From UBA4416 sp040387475 (GTDB lineage: Bacteria > Bacteroidota > Bacteroidia > B-17B0 > Aurantibacillaceae), in contig JAZKDT010000059.1 of assembly GCA_040387475.1 (NCBI GenBank), forward strand, positions 11,928 to 75,927: a DNA stretch of 64,000 nt, in the 5' to 3' direction. The notes under the pieces were generated by a model. It was not told the DNA's origin and made no database searches. It was given only the letters and a program-made list of their open reading frames with translations. The translations under genes were made by a program, and so were the position numbers. This document shows positions 44,392 to 52,824 of the stretch, in pieces. Each line of letters begins with the position of its first letter. The first letter of the stretch is position 1.

Positions 44392-45888
44392 CTAAAATCC
44401 TTCAGTTTCAGGTTGCCTGTATTTCCATACCCGTTGCAAGAAACTTATTTCTTTTGGAAAAGTATATAAGCTGCTTTTGTATCTCCAGCTGCTTAAAGTT
44501 TTTAAAATGAGCTTTTTCGACGTGGATAAACGTATATCAGAATTAGAAGGATAATACCCGTTCAATACTGTTTCAAACTGTTTGATCTTATCGATCATGT
44601 ATGGCTTTAACCAGGGGGTTAACGGGTTTTTACGAAGATCAAAATTTTCCCACGCAGGACTGATCCAATCTTCTAAAGTTTCAGGGAATTTAAAGCCGCT
44701 ATCTAATACCTGTTTATACATATCAGATCCTTCTGTAGGGACCGGACTATAGGTGTAAATTATAATTTCTGTTTTAGGATTAATAGCTTTTACTTTTTTA
44801 ATAAAAGTAATATCCTCCTCAATTTGTTTGTTCACCTGTTCTTCTGTATCTCCCGGAATTCCCAGCACAAAAGAATATTCAGGAATGATGTCGAATTTTT
44901 TTAAACGTTCGGCAAATTTTAAAATCTGAGCTCCGGTTTGCGTGCCCCCCTTGTCCATTTTTTTCAAAACTTCGTCATTACCTGTTTCCGCACCGAAAAA
45001 AATCATCTTGCATCCCGATTTTCGAATAGCTGCTAAAGATTCGTCTTTATATTTATCCATGGTGTCGATACGTGCTTCGCCCCACCAAACCATGTTTTCT
45101 TTTTCAATCAACTTAGCAAATTCAACGGTTCGTTTTTCAGAAACAAAAAAATTGTTATCATGAAATTCAATAGAATCTGCATGATAAGTATCTTTCAGTA
45201 GCTTCACATCATCATAGATCCCTTGTGCCGATTTACCTTTCCAGCGGGCGTTATAAATAGGCACAACTGCGCAAAACGAACAAGTGAATGGGCAACCAAA
45301 GCTACTATGATAAGCGATCGTTCTTTTTCCTAAATACGTTTTGGGTAGTACTTTTTGAAGTGAGTAGAAGTTGTTTAGTTTATTATAAGGCAACGCTGGC
45401 AATTTATCCAGATCCAATAATTCTTCTTTAGCTGTTTTTACAATTTGCCCGTCCTTTTTATAGATCAGGTTCTTGATATTATTAACCGGCAACTTATTTT
45501 CTATTGCATTTATCAATTGAGGAAAAGTGTTATCGCCAGGCCCATTTACTATATAATCTACATAACCAGAATTTAAATTAACTGCATATTGATTAGAAGC
45601 AAAGTAACCTCCGAAAATTATTTTGATATGCGGATAATTCTCTCTGATCTTTTTTGTGAAAGGAATGGCCTGCTTCAATTGCGGGCCAGGCATGACCGTA
45701 CAAGCAAAATAACTAATCTTACCAGTACATAAATGCCCTTCAATTACAGCCCATGGATCTTTTTCTAAATTCCCATCTACAATAACCCAATCATAAATTC
45801 CATCAATACTAGCCGCTATTTGCAACACACTATTGGGTATGCGCGGATTGTGATTGGTAGCTCGTGGATTAAATAAAAGGATCGACAT
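44392..45888 (-). CDS. B12-binding-type radical SAM protein (operon gene 4)
   Basis: 498 residues. The N-terminal B12-binding-like domain reads MSILLFNPRATNHNPRIPNS, WVIVDGNLEKDP and IIFGGYFASN. The radical SAM core has Cys199, Cys203 and Cys206 (GCPFTCSFC), then FHDNNFF, WWGEARID, GCKMIFFGAETGND and FVLGIPGDT. It is nearest to the 47808-49223 protein by the VDGxLExDP motif and size. The long C-terminal region (about 400-498) carries no motif I know. It overlaps the upstream methyltransferase gene by one base. Confidence 0.85.
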   Translation of the reverse strand: MSILLFNPRATNHNPRIPNSVLQIAASIDGIYDWVIVDGNLEKDPWAVIEGHLCTGKISYFACTVMPGPQLKQAIPFTKKIRENYPHIKIIFGGYFASNQYAVNLNSGYVDYIVNGPGDNTFPQLINAIENKLPVNNIKNLIYKKDGQIVKTAKEELLDLDKLPALPYNKLNNFYSLQKVLPKTYLGKRTIAYHSSFGCPFTCSFCAVVPIYNARWKGKSAQGIYDDVKLLKDTYHADSIEFHDNNFFVSEKRTVEFAKLIEKENMVWWGEARIDTMDKYKDESLAAIRKSGCKMIFFGAETGNDEVLKKMDKGGTQTGAQILKFAERLKKFDIIPEYSFVLGIPGDTEEQVNKQIEEDITFIKKVKAINPKTEIIIYTYSPVPTEGSDMYKQVLDSGFKFPETLEDWISPAWENFDLRKNPLTPWLKPYMIDKIKQFETVLNGYYPSNSDIRLSTSKKLILKTLSSWRYKSSLYTFPKEISFLQRVWKYRQPETEGF

Positions 45889-46715
45889 TATGAATTGATA
45901 AAATATAAAATTCCGCTTTTTTCTTTTTTCAGGAACTTTTTTATTAGACCCGGAACAGAAAATTTATAGGATATGAATTTAAAGCTATTTTTTGAAAATT
46001 GATCGAGGTCTTCATAACTAAAATACCCTTTAGAAGGATAAAAACGAATGTTAAACTCATAACGTTCTTTAAAATAGGCATTTGTGGTCGTAATCTCTGA
46101 CTCTTTAACAGCTACACTTTTATAAAATGTATTTCCCAGAATTAAAAGAATTCCATTCTTTTTAAGCAACCTTTTATATTTCTCAATTAATTGCACCGGA
46201 TCTGTATAAAACTGCAGGCAATGGTTAAAAACGATCATGTCAAACTGTGTTGCATACATCTCTGTTTGTAACACATCGGTCTGAATAGATAGCCAGTTTG
46301 CTGATGAGAAATGCTTTTTTGATCCCAATCCATTATACTCATCATCAAAAATATCTGCAGTTATAACTATTGCGTTAGTTTTAGATAAATAATTTGTTAA
46401 CCATCCGTTCCAACCCCCAATTTCAAGTACATGAGTTTTGGAATTTAAATACTTAGAAAAATATTCTTTTAATGTTATAAGATCCTGTTTCCTGGTAAAG
46501 GTCTCAGATGCTAATTCGTTAATATCAACTTCAGGAAAGTTCTCATACAAATGAAAAGGCAAACGATAATTGTTTTCCTTTATTTGAATTTCCGTAAAAC
46601 GATCCAGAAAAGATCGCAATTGCTTATTAAATTCAGCAGAAGTAATTGTATGAATACCATCATGAGATTCTAGTTCGTGATCTTCAGGTACTTTTATAAA
46701 TTCACGAATATTCAT
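45888..46715 (-). CDS. Class I SAM-dependent methyltransferase (operon gene 3)
   Basis: 275 residues. The SAM pocket is VLEIGGWNGWLTNYLSK (about 96-112), followed by VITADIF and a motif IV region MIVFNHCLQFYTDPV with PVQLIEKYKRLLKKNG, as in UbiE/Coq3-like proteins. Trp-Asn-Gly replaces the common C-G-T-G in the glycine loop, which is within the family range. The substrate is unknown. It is separated from the upstream SPASM radical SAM gene by 3 bp and linked to the next gene by TAATG overlap. Confidence 0.82.
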   Translation of the reverse strand: MNIREFIKVPEDHELESHDGIHTITSAEFNKQLRSFLDRFTEIQIKENNYRLPFHLYENFPEVDINELASETFTRKQDLITLKEYFSKYLNSKTHVLEIGGWNGWLTNYLSKTNAIVITADIFDDEYNGLGSKKHFSSANWLSIQTDVLQTEMYATQFDMIVFNHCLQFYTDPVQLIEKYKRLLKKNGILLILGNTFYKSVAVKESEITTTNAYFKERYEFNIRFYPSKGYFSYEDLDQFSKNSFKFISYKFSVPGLIKKFLKKEKSGILYFINS

Positions 46716-46718
46716 GGC

Positions 46719-47801
46719 CTAATTTGAAAACGCGCTGCAACATCTGCTGCAGGCTGGCAATAAGCCTCCTTCATTCGCAACTGTTTTCCTGAATTTGGCA
46801 ATAATCTTGCTGTTCCATATCTCTTTTAAATTTTCCTGATATAAGTTACCAATAGTTAAATTATAGCAGCGGCCATGGGCGGGAATAACATCCCCATTAG
46901 ATTTTATCATTACCGCCGTGAAAATATCGTAACATTTTTTGCCATATAATTTTTCAGGTTCATGGTAAAAAGAATACATTGTCTGACGATCGCTTATTTC
47001 TGGCGAAAAAGAAACTCTGAATGGATAGGTTGTTTTTTTTATTTCTTCAATTTCAGAAAAAAGAGTTTTCAGGTCATACTGATTCAGATCAATATCCTTC
47101 ATATTAGAAGCGGTTGCAAAATATTCTTTTCCAAAACGAATATTATGGTCATCTGCAACTCCATCGGGCGTGTAGTTTGTATGCATAAAGCCAATTTGCT
47201 CAAATGGATAATCTCTAAAATGGTCTAGAAATTCTTTTAATCGTCCTATATTCCATTGTGTAATCACGCAAAACAAAGAGATCTTCGGGCGTTTTGGTTG
47301 TGAAAATAAATAATCAATTCCTTCTACTGCTTTTTCAAACGACTTACTATAGCCTCTGATTTCATTATGTATATCAGCGGGTCCGTCCAAAGAAACGTAT
47401 AATTCGTTAAGACCTCCATCAATTAATTTGTCTGCCCATTTCTTTAAGGAAAGCGCATTGGTTGTGATACTGGTAAACAGTTTTTTCTGTGATGCGTATT
47501 TTAACGATTCGTATAAATGACTATAAACCAAAGGTTCCGTAAATGCATAGCCTAATTTCGTATTTGGATAATACATCGCAGCCTGATCTGCTATTTTTCT
47601 AAATAGCTCCATTGGCATGTGCAAAGGAGTTGTGCCCACTAAATTTTGATAAAAATTACTGTCGCTGTAATCAACACCTACGTCACACATTTTGCAATGC
47701 AGGTTGCAGGTATTATTAACGCCTAATACTAACCAATCTGGCCCATAAAATAATTTTTGTGGAATATGTTTTTGATTGAGATATTTAAGCTTATCGATCA
47801 T
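46719..47801 (-). CDS. Radical SAM protein with SPASM-like C-terminus (operon gene 2)
   Basis: 360 residues without a B12 domain. The cluster motif is Cys32, Cys36, Cys39 (TCNLHCKMC). The C-terminal end has cysteines at GKKCYDIF, HGRCYNLTIGNL and LPACSRCC, as in SPASM or twitch proteins that hold an auxiliary Fe-S cluster. SPASM enzymes modify peptides or sugars, e.g. in RiPP maturation and heptose or GlcNAc epimerisation. No precursor peptide is seen next to it, so a sugar or lipid substrate is as likely. The upstream gene is 6 bp away. Confidence 0.83.
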   Translation of the reverse strand: MIDKLKYLNQKHIPQKLFYGPDWLVLGVNNTCNLHCKMCDVGVDYSDSNFYQNLVGTTPLHMPMELFRKIADQAAMYYPNTKLGYAFTEPLVYSHLYESLKYASQKKLFTSITTNALSLKKWADKLIDGGLNELYVSLDGPADIHNEIRGYSKSFEKAVEGIDYLFSQPKRPKISLFCVITQWNIGRLKEFLDHFRDYPFEQIGFMHTNYTPDGVADDHNIRFGKEYFATASNMKDIDLNQYDLKTLFSEIEEIKKTTYPFRVSFSPEISDRQTMYSFYHEPEKLYGKKCYDIFTAVMIKSNGDVIPAHGRCYNLTIGNLYQENLKEIWNSKIIAKFRKTVANEGGLLPACSRCCSAFSN

Positions 47802-47807
47802 TTTAGG

Positions 47808-49223
47808 TTACGACATTTTTTGAACAGGCTTTAACCATTCTTTTAATTTACGTTCGATCGGAAAATAATAAACTTTGTTTTCGATACGCCATTTGGCAAA
47901 TTCCTGAAAAAGAAATTTAGCAGGTGTTCGATCATTATAAGCCATGTTTTGATAAAACTTAAAATTCTCGATCTCACGGATTTTTTCTTCACTGATCCAT
48001 TCACTTTTTTTGGTGCCTACATAATCAAAGTTACTCCATTCTTCAAGTGTTGAATTAAACTGATACCCTTTAGCCAGCAACTCATCTGCAATTTTATTTC
48101 CAGGGTAAGGCTTATAGTAAAAAATGCTCATGTTAAATCTGCTACTCATCTTTCGAAGTTCTTTTACCATACGCAAAGTTTCTGAAATGCTTTCATCTGT
48201 TTCTCCCGGAAAGCCAACGATGATACTGAAATTAATCGCGATATCATATTTTATACACTGTTTCGCTGCTTCATAAATATGTTCCAGCTTAATATCTTTC
48301 TGCATCCAGTCCAACATCTCCTGGGTACCTGCTTCCATGCCTATCATTACCCGTTCAAGTCCGGATTCCTTGCATAATTTCCAAACCTCATCATCCAACC
48401 GAACTCCCTGATCAGCCCGCATGGTGCCAAACCAGCTCACCGGTAGTTTACGCTTAATGAACTCCTCTGCGACAGCCTTTACACGTTTACTGTTCGTAAA
48501 AAATGTTTCGTCCTGTAAATGGATATGCTCGAATTTATATTTTTGCCATAGCGATTCAATCTCCTCGCCTATTCTTTCAGGGCTATAGCCATACCAACCG
48601 CGTTTATACATAAATGGATCGGCACAAAAGGAACAACGGAACCGGCAACCCTGTGATGAGATATAATCCAATTGTTTTCTGCCGCTTAAATTCATGTAAC
48701 TGTTAACGTCGATCAAATCATAATTAAAAGGTGCAAAATTATTAATATCTTCCATCACCCGCTCGCCGTTCTCAGCATAAGCACCGTTTACTTTATAACA
48801 AATGCCTTTTACTCCCTCTAATGACGTCTTTGCAACAATTCGCTCGAGCAGTTCTTTAAACGTATTCTCTCCCTGACCTTTTACCACCACATCCACGCTT
48901 GACTCATCGAGTGTTTGTTTTGGGAATAATGAAGCATGCCAGCCACCCCAAACTACAGGCATGTTAGGGAATTTTTCTTTTACCGCCCTTGAGACTTTAA
49001 CTGCATCTTTTATCGGACTTCCGGTTAAAACAGTAGTTGCAAAACACACACCATTATTCTGAAGAGCTTTATTAATTTTGATCATGGGATCAGATTCCAA
49101 CCTACCATCTACGATCACTACATTGTATTTATCAGCATCCAAAACCGAACCAATAGCCAATAAAGCTAATGGCATAGTGTAAAAAACAGCTTCGGGATTA
49201 TATAGTACAACAGTATATTTCAC
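47808..49223 (-). CDS. B12-binding-type radical SAM protein (operon gene 1)
   Basis: 471 residues. The N-terminal B12-binding-like domain reads MKYTVVLYNPEAVFYTMPLA, NVVIVDGRLESDP and VVWGGWHASLF. The radical SAM core has Cys193, Cys197 and Cys200 (GCRFRCSFC), then LQDETFFTN, GTMRADQG, ERVMIGMEAGTQ and IVGFPGETDES. The C-terminal 100 residues are basic and aromatic. It resembles the BchE/HpnR/hopanoid-type class B radical SAM proteins in layout only. It opens the operon; 92 bp upstream separates it from the divergent GT4 gene, and a weak TAACTTTA box lies in that spacer. Confidence 0.85.
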   Translation of the reverse strand: MKYTVVLYNPEAVFYTMPLALLAIGSVLDADKYNVVIVDGRLESDPMIKINKALQNNGVCFATTVLTGSPIKDAVKVSRAVKEKFPNMPVVWGGWHASLFPKQTLDESSVDVVVKGQGENTFKELLERIVAKTSLEGVKGICYKVNGAYAENGERVMEDINNFAPFNYDLIDVNSYMNLSGRKQLDYISSQGCRFRCSFCADPFMYKRGWYGYSPERIGEEIESLWQKYKFEHIHLQDETFFTNSKRVKAVAEEFIKRKLPVSWFGTMRADQGVRLDDEVWKLCKESGLERVMIGMEAGTQEMLDWMQKDIKLEHIYEAAKQCIKYDIAINFSIIVGFPGETDESISETLRMVKELRKMSSRFNMSIFYYKPYPGNKIADELLAKGYQFNSTLEEWSNFDYVGTKKSEWISEEKIREIENFKFYQNMAYNDRTPAKFLFQEFAKWRIENKVYYFPIERKLKEWLKPVQKMS

Positions 49224-49315
49224 TGGAAGAATAAATTGTGTACTAAAGTTAATTAAAATTATTACACTAAATGTGCGTTGGTTGATTAATTCCCGTAATT
49301 TTAATTCAGAAACAA

Positions 49316-50392
49316 ATGTGTAAAACGATATTATATATTCATTTCCATCCTTCGCATTATAGCGACAAATTGGATTTTATAAAAGAGCAGTTATCTTCCT
49401 TATCTTATAAAACCGAATTAGGAAAAACGTGTGCCGTACATTATTTGTTAAATAATAACCTGGAGTTCAATGAACAGTATGAATCTATTCAATTAATTTC
49501 TAGGAAATTAAGCCGGTGGGCCTTTTTAATATTAGCTGTTCAGTATATTAAAACCAATAAGTGCAAATATGTTATTATTCATGGTCTGGACTACTTTTTA
49601 GAGGCGGTTTTTATAAAATGGTTTTCGGGATCTAAAGTAATCATACAACATCATGCCGAGAAAACCTATTTAAGAAAAAAAGCCCGGTTAATGCCATGGG
49701 CAGATAAGTGGATCGACGCTTATTTTTTCAATGGTAAAAACGTAGCACTCCCTTTTATTCAAAAAAAATGCATTGCTTCTATTAGCAAAGTTTATGAGGT
49801 AGTGGAAGGCAGTTCAAACTTTAAGCTTCAATCAGCTAAAAAAACCGGATCTTTTAAGCAGTTGGTTTTTATAGGACGTTTAAATCCAAATAAAAATCTG
49901 ATGACTTTATTAAAAGCCATTCTTATTTTAAAAACAATGCGTTCCGATTTTCATTTATCCGTTTACTATACCAGCACCGAATTAGAAAAGGAACTTAAAA
50001 TATACTGCAAGCAAAATGGCATTACAGATACTATTACATTTAAAGGTTCTGTTCCTAAAAGCGAAATAGAAAGTGCTTTAAACCGATCTGACATTTTTGT
50101 TTCCTGCAGTTTGTATGAAGGAAGCGGGTATTCGTTGATAGAAGCGTTAGCGTGCGGTACTTTCCCTGTGGTATCACACATTCCTGCTTTTGATTTTATA
50201 CTGGAAAATCTGATTGATAAAGAACAATTTGAACCTATAAGTGAAACAGAATTGGCGCATAAACTAAATAAAGCGCTAAATGGATCATTCACAAATCAGA
50301 GAAAAGAAACAATTCGAAAACATTTTGATAATAAATGCAGCGACCAGGCAATTGTTTTACAAATAGAAAATGCTTTAACGCAATTAGTTTAG
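49316..50392 (+). CDS. Family 4 glycosyltransferase
   Basis: 358 residues with a GT-B fold. The N-terminal acceptor half ends around residue 165. The C-terminal nucleotide-sugar half has FIGRLNPNKNLMTLLKA, FKGSVPKSEIESAL and the E-x7-E signature LYEGSGYSLIEALACG. It transfers a sugar from an NDP-sugar to an unknown acceptor in the cytosol. It is divergent from the radical SAM operon with a 92-bp shared spacer, so shared regulation is plausible. The 3' end overlaps the next, convergent glycosyltransferase gene by 9 bp. Confidence 0.82.
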   Translation: MCKTILYIHFHPSHYSDKLDFIKEQLSSLSYKTELGKTCAVHYLLNNNLEFNEQYESIQLISRKLSRWAFLILAVQYIKTNKCKYVIIHGLDYFLEAVFIKWFSGSKVIIQHHAEKTYLRKKARLMPWADKWIDAYFFNGKNVALPFIQKKCIASISKVYEVVEGSSNFKLQSAKKTGSFKQLVFIGRLNPNKNLMTLLKAILILKTMRSDFHLSVYYTSTELEKELKIYCKQNGITDTITFKGSVPKSEIESALNRSDIFVSCSLYEGSGYSLIEALACGTFPVVSHIPAFDFILENLIDKEQFEPISETELAHKLNKALNGSFTNQRKETIRKHFDNKCSDQAIVLQIENALTQLV

Positions 50393-51442
50393 CAAAAGTG
50401 CCATAATCTTTTTTGCCGAATCACCCATTGTGTTAAACGTTACGCGCTCCGTTTCTTCTTTTTCAGACAACAGATCAAGAATGAAACTTACAAGACTGGC
50501 TTTATCTGTGTTTATGTGCAAGTTTTTAACAGGATCATTGCCTAATTTCTGTGTAGAAACAACTTTACATCCGCTAAATAAAGCTTCCATCAAAACTGTC
50601 GAATTTCCTTCGTAATGAGAGGTGTGCAAAAATAACCTTGATTGATTCATTAGACCCAATGTTTCTTTATGGCTTTTTGCTCCCAGCAACTCGATATTAT
50701 GTTGTAAGTTATGTTGTGAGATCAAATTGCTTAAGAGTTTTTTTTCTTCGCCCTCTCCTGCAATTTTGACATTCAATAAGGGATGTTTTTTTACAACTTC
50801 TATAATGACACCAATAAATAAGCTATAATTTTTAAGAGGACTTAAGTAGCCTGCACCAAAAATATCAATGGCTCTATGCGCTGTATTTAAAGGTTCGAAA
50901 AGTTTAGGATTAATGCCATTGGTAACAACATGTTGCGGATCTATGAGATGATTTTTTTTAAATTCATCTTTTAGAAAATCGCTCATCGCCATTAACTGTT
51001 CAGGCTTGGGCCGTATTTTTTTAATAAAGCCATTGGTTGTTTTAGCATCCTGTCCAATAATCCAGATCATATGTTTGAGATTATTTTCCAATGCAAATTT
51101 ATTGGCTACCAATGCTGTATCTATACACCATAAACTAATTAAACCTTTAATACTACAAGTTTCTTTAAGCTCATTCAGTTTTTGAGAAGCAAGGCGTTTT
51201 GTATTTAGTCCAAAAATATGTTTTTTGTTTTTGCCACCTATGGCATGTACATCAATTCCATTCCAGCTGTATAAACCCTTTTTGAATGGGTATTGAAGCG
51301 TAATAAAAACGAATTTAAAATCAGAAAAATTATGTTTAAGCGCTAATGCAAATTGCTGAAAAGCCGGCAGACACGTTGTATCATTTTCGTTTTCCGGAAA
51401 ACCAGGAGTAACAATAACAATACAGGCTAATTTATTTGGCAT
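50384..51442 (-). CDS. Family 4 glycosyltransferase
   Basis: 352 residues with a GT-B fold. An N-terminal segment reads IVTPGFPENENDTTC. The C-terminal half carries GAGYLSPLKNYSLFI, KIAGEGEEKKLL, LLGAKSHKETLGLM and the signature HYEGNSTVLMEALFSG. Acceptor and sugar are unknown. Its start overlaps the stop of the dihydroorotase homolog by one base, so it is cotranscribed with that gene, while its stop overlaps the divergently placed GT4 gene. Confidence 0.84.
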   Translation of the reverse strand: MPNKLACIVIVTPGFPENENDTTCLPAFQQFALALKHNFSDFKFVFITLQYPFKKGLYSWNGIDVHAIGGKNKKHIFGLNTKRLASQKLNELKETCSIKGLISLWCIDTALVANKFALENNLKHMIWIIGQDAKTTNGFIKKIRPKPEQLMAMSDFLKDEFKKNHLIDPQHVVTNGINPKLFEPLNTAHRAIDIFGAGYLSPLKNYSLFIGVIIEVVKKHPLLNVKIAGEGEEKKLLSNLISQHNLQHNIELLGAKSHKETLGLMNQSRLFLHTSHYEGNSTVLMEALFSGCKVVSTQKLGNDPVKNLHINTDKASLVSFILDLLSEKEETERVTFNTMGDSAKKIMALLLN

Positions 51443-52707
51443 TAAGATAAATACAAATTTTTATTCACTACCCCGATTACTTCTCCTTTGAGTTCTTTTC
51501 CAATAAATCCCGAATTTTTATTTGACGACACAATATGCGATGTTTTAAACACATACTTATTGTTAGGATTAAACAGCGTAAGATTTGCTTCGGCATTTTC
51601 TTTAATAATCACAGGCGATAAACCCAAAATATGACGTGGATTTTTGGTTAGTGTCTCTATAATAGTTTCGAGTGATAATTTAGAACTTAATGCAGCGTTT
51701 AAAACGCCGAAACAACTTTCCAAACCAACCATACCGTTATCAGCTAAATCAAATTCGAGGTCTTTGCTTTCAATATCCTGCGGACTGTGATCACTAACGA
51801 TCACGTCAATGGTTCCATCGGCAACGCCTTTTTTTAAAGCATCTATATCGTCTTTTGTTCTTAGCGGAGGATTTACTTTAAAATTCGTATTAAAACCTTC
51901 GAGCTCCGAATCTTCCAGAAGCAAATTATAGGCTGCTACGCCGCAGGTGATATTTAATTTTTTTGCTTTTGCCTTTTTAATCAACTCTACACTTCCTCTT
52001 GTACTGATAGTTGGCACGTGCATTTTTCCGCCTGTATATTCAAGGATCTGGATATTACGCTGTAGCATTAATTCTTCGGCTAATGCCGGAATTCCTTTCA
52101 ATCCAAGTTTTGTAGAAGTAATACCTTCGTTAACCAACCCGTCGTGTGAGATCGTTTTATCATCACAGTGTGTCATAATAAAACTGTTAATGTTTTCGGA
52201 GTATTGCAGCGCTCTTAAAATTAAACCGGCATCCTTAGTTGTTTTTTTATAGTCGCTAAAAGCTACAGCGCCCGATAATTTCATGTCGTACATTTCCGAC
52301 AGATCTTTTCCTTCCTGGTTATGACTTAATGTTCCAACAGGTAATACATCAACCAAATTACCTTTGGCTCTATTCACAACGTATTCTATCTGGCCTTTAT
52401 TGTGTAAGGGTGGATTTGTTCCACTCATTAAGCATACACTTGTAAATCCACCTTTAGCAGCGCTCTTCAATCCATTATCCAACGTTTCTTTATATTCATA
52501 ACCCGGATCGCAAAAATTCACCTGCATATCCAACCACCCTGCAGATAAGTGTAATCCATCGCCTTCAATGGTCTTAACGCCTTTTTCGGAAGCAATCGAT
52601 TTTTTGATCTGAGTAATAACACCCTTCTCAATTAAAATATCTACTGTTTTCCCATTGTGTGGACTGGCTGAATCTACAACGGTTGCTTGTTTGATTAATA
52701 AATTCAT
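51442..52707 (-). CDS. pyrC: Dihydroorotase homolog lacking the HxH metal motif
   Basis: 421 residues of the amidohydrolase fold. Where active dihydroorotases have DMHVH, this one has DMQVN (Gln62, Asn64), so two zinc ligands are absent. Other elements are kept: DPGYEYKETLDNG, SGTNPPLHN, THCDDKTISHDG and SDHSPQD with the catalytic-type Asp. Either the enzyme works with other ligands or it is a noncatalytic homolog like the pDHO partners of aspartate transcarbamoylase. I recall similar QxN variants in Bacteroidota annotated as dihydroorotase. It overlaps the next glycosyltransferase start by one base. Confidence 0.75.
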   Translation of the reverse strand: MNLLIKQATVVDSASPHNGKTVDILIEKGVITQIKKSIASEKGVKTIEGDGLHLSAGWLDMQVNFCDPGYEYKETLDNGLKSAAKGGFTSVCLMSGTNPPLHNKGQIEYVVNRAKGNLVDVLPVGTLSHNQEGKDLSEMYDMKLSGAVAFSDYKKTTKDAGLILRALQYSENINSFIMTHCDDKTISHDGLVNEGITSTKLGLKGIPALAEELMLQRNIQILEYTGGKMHVPTISTRGSVELIKKAKAKKLNITCGVAAYNLLLEDSELEGFNTNFKVNPPLRTKDDIDALKKGVADGTIDVIVSDHSPQDIESKDLEFDLADNGMVGLESCFGVLNAALSSKLSLETIIETLTKNPRHILGLSPVIIKENAEANLTLFNPNNKYVFKTSHIVSSNKNSGFIGKELKGEVIGVVNKNLYLS

Positions 52708-52736
52708 ACGCTTCTATTTTTTAACCGCCGAGTTTG

Positions 52737-52744
52737 CAAAGTTA
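52737..52744 (-). promoter_or_regulatory. Candidate -7 box (TAACTTTG) upstream of the dihydroorotase homolog
   Basis: A perfect TAnnTTTG on the minus strand 29 bp before the start codon, inside a GC-rich imperfect inverted repeat (CCGCCGAG at 52726 and CTCGCGG near 52755). No -33 TTG at the expected place. Confidence 0.3.
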
Positions 52745-52824
52745 TTTAGCAAAGCTCGCGGAGTATTTATTATATAATTTTCCTTTTTTATTTTTGCTTT
52801 AATCTCCACGCATCTAAGGTTAAT

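Noticed and set aside
39127..49223. RiPP cluster interpretation of the radical SAM operon
   Set aside because: Spacers inside the operon are too short for a precursor gene and the 92-bp upstream spacer has none. Not excluded if the precursor is elsewhere.
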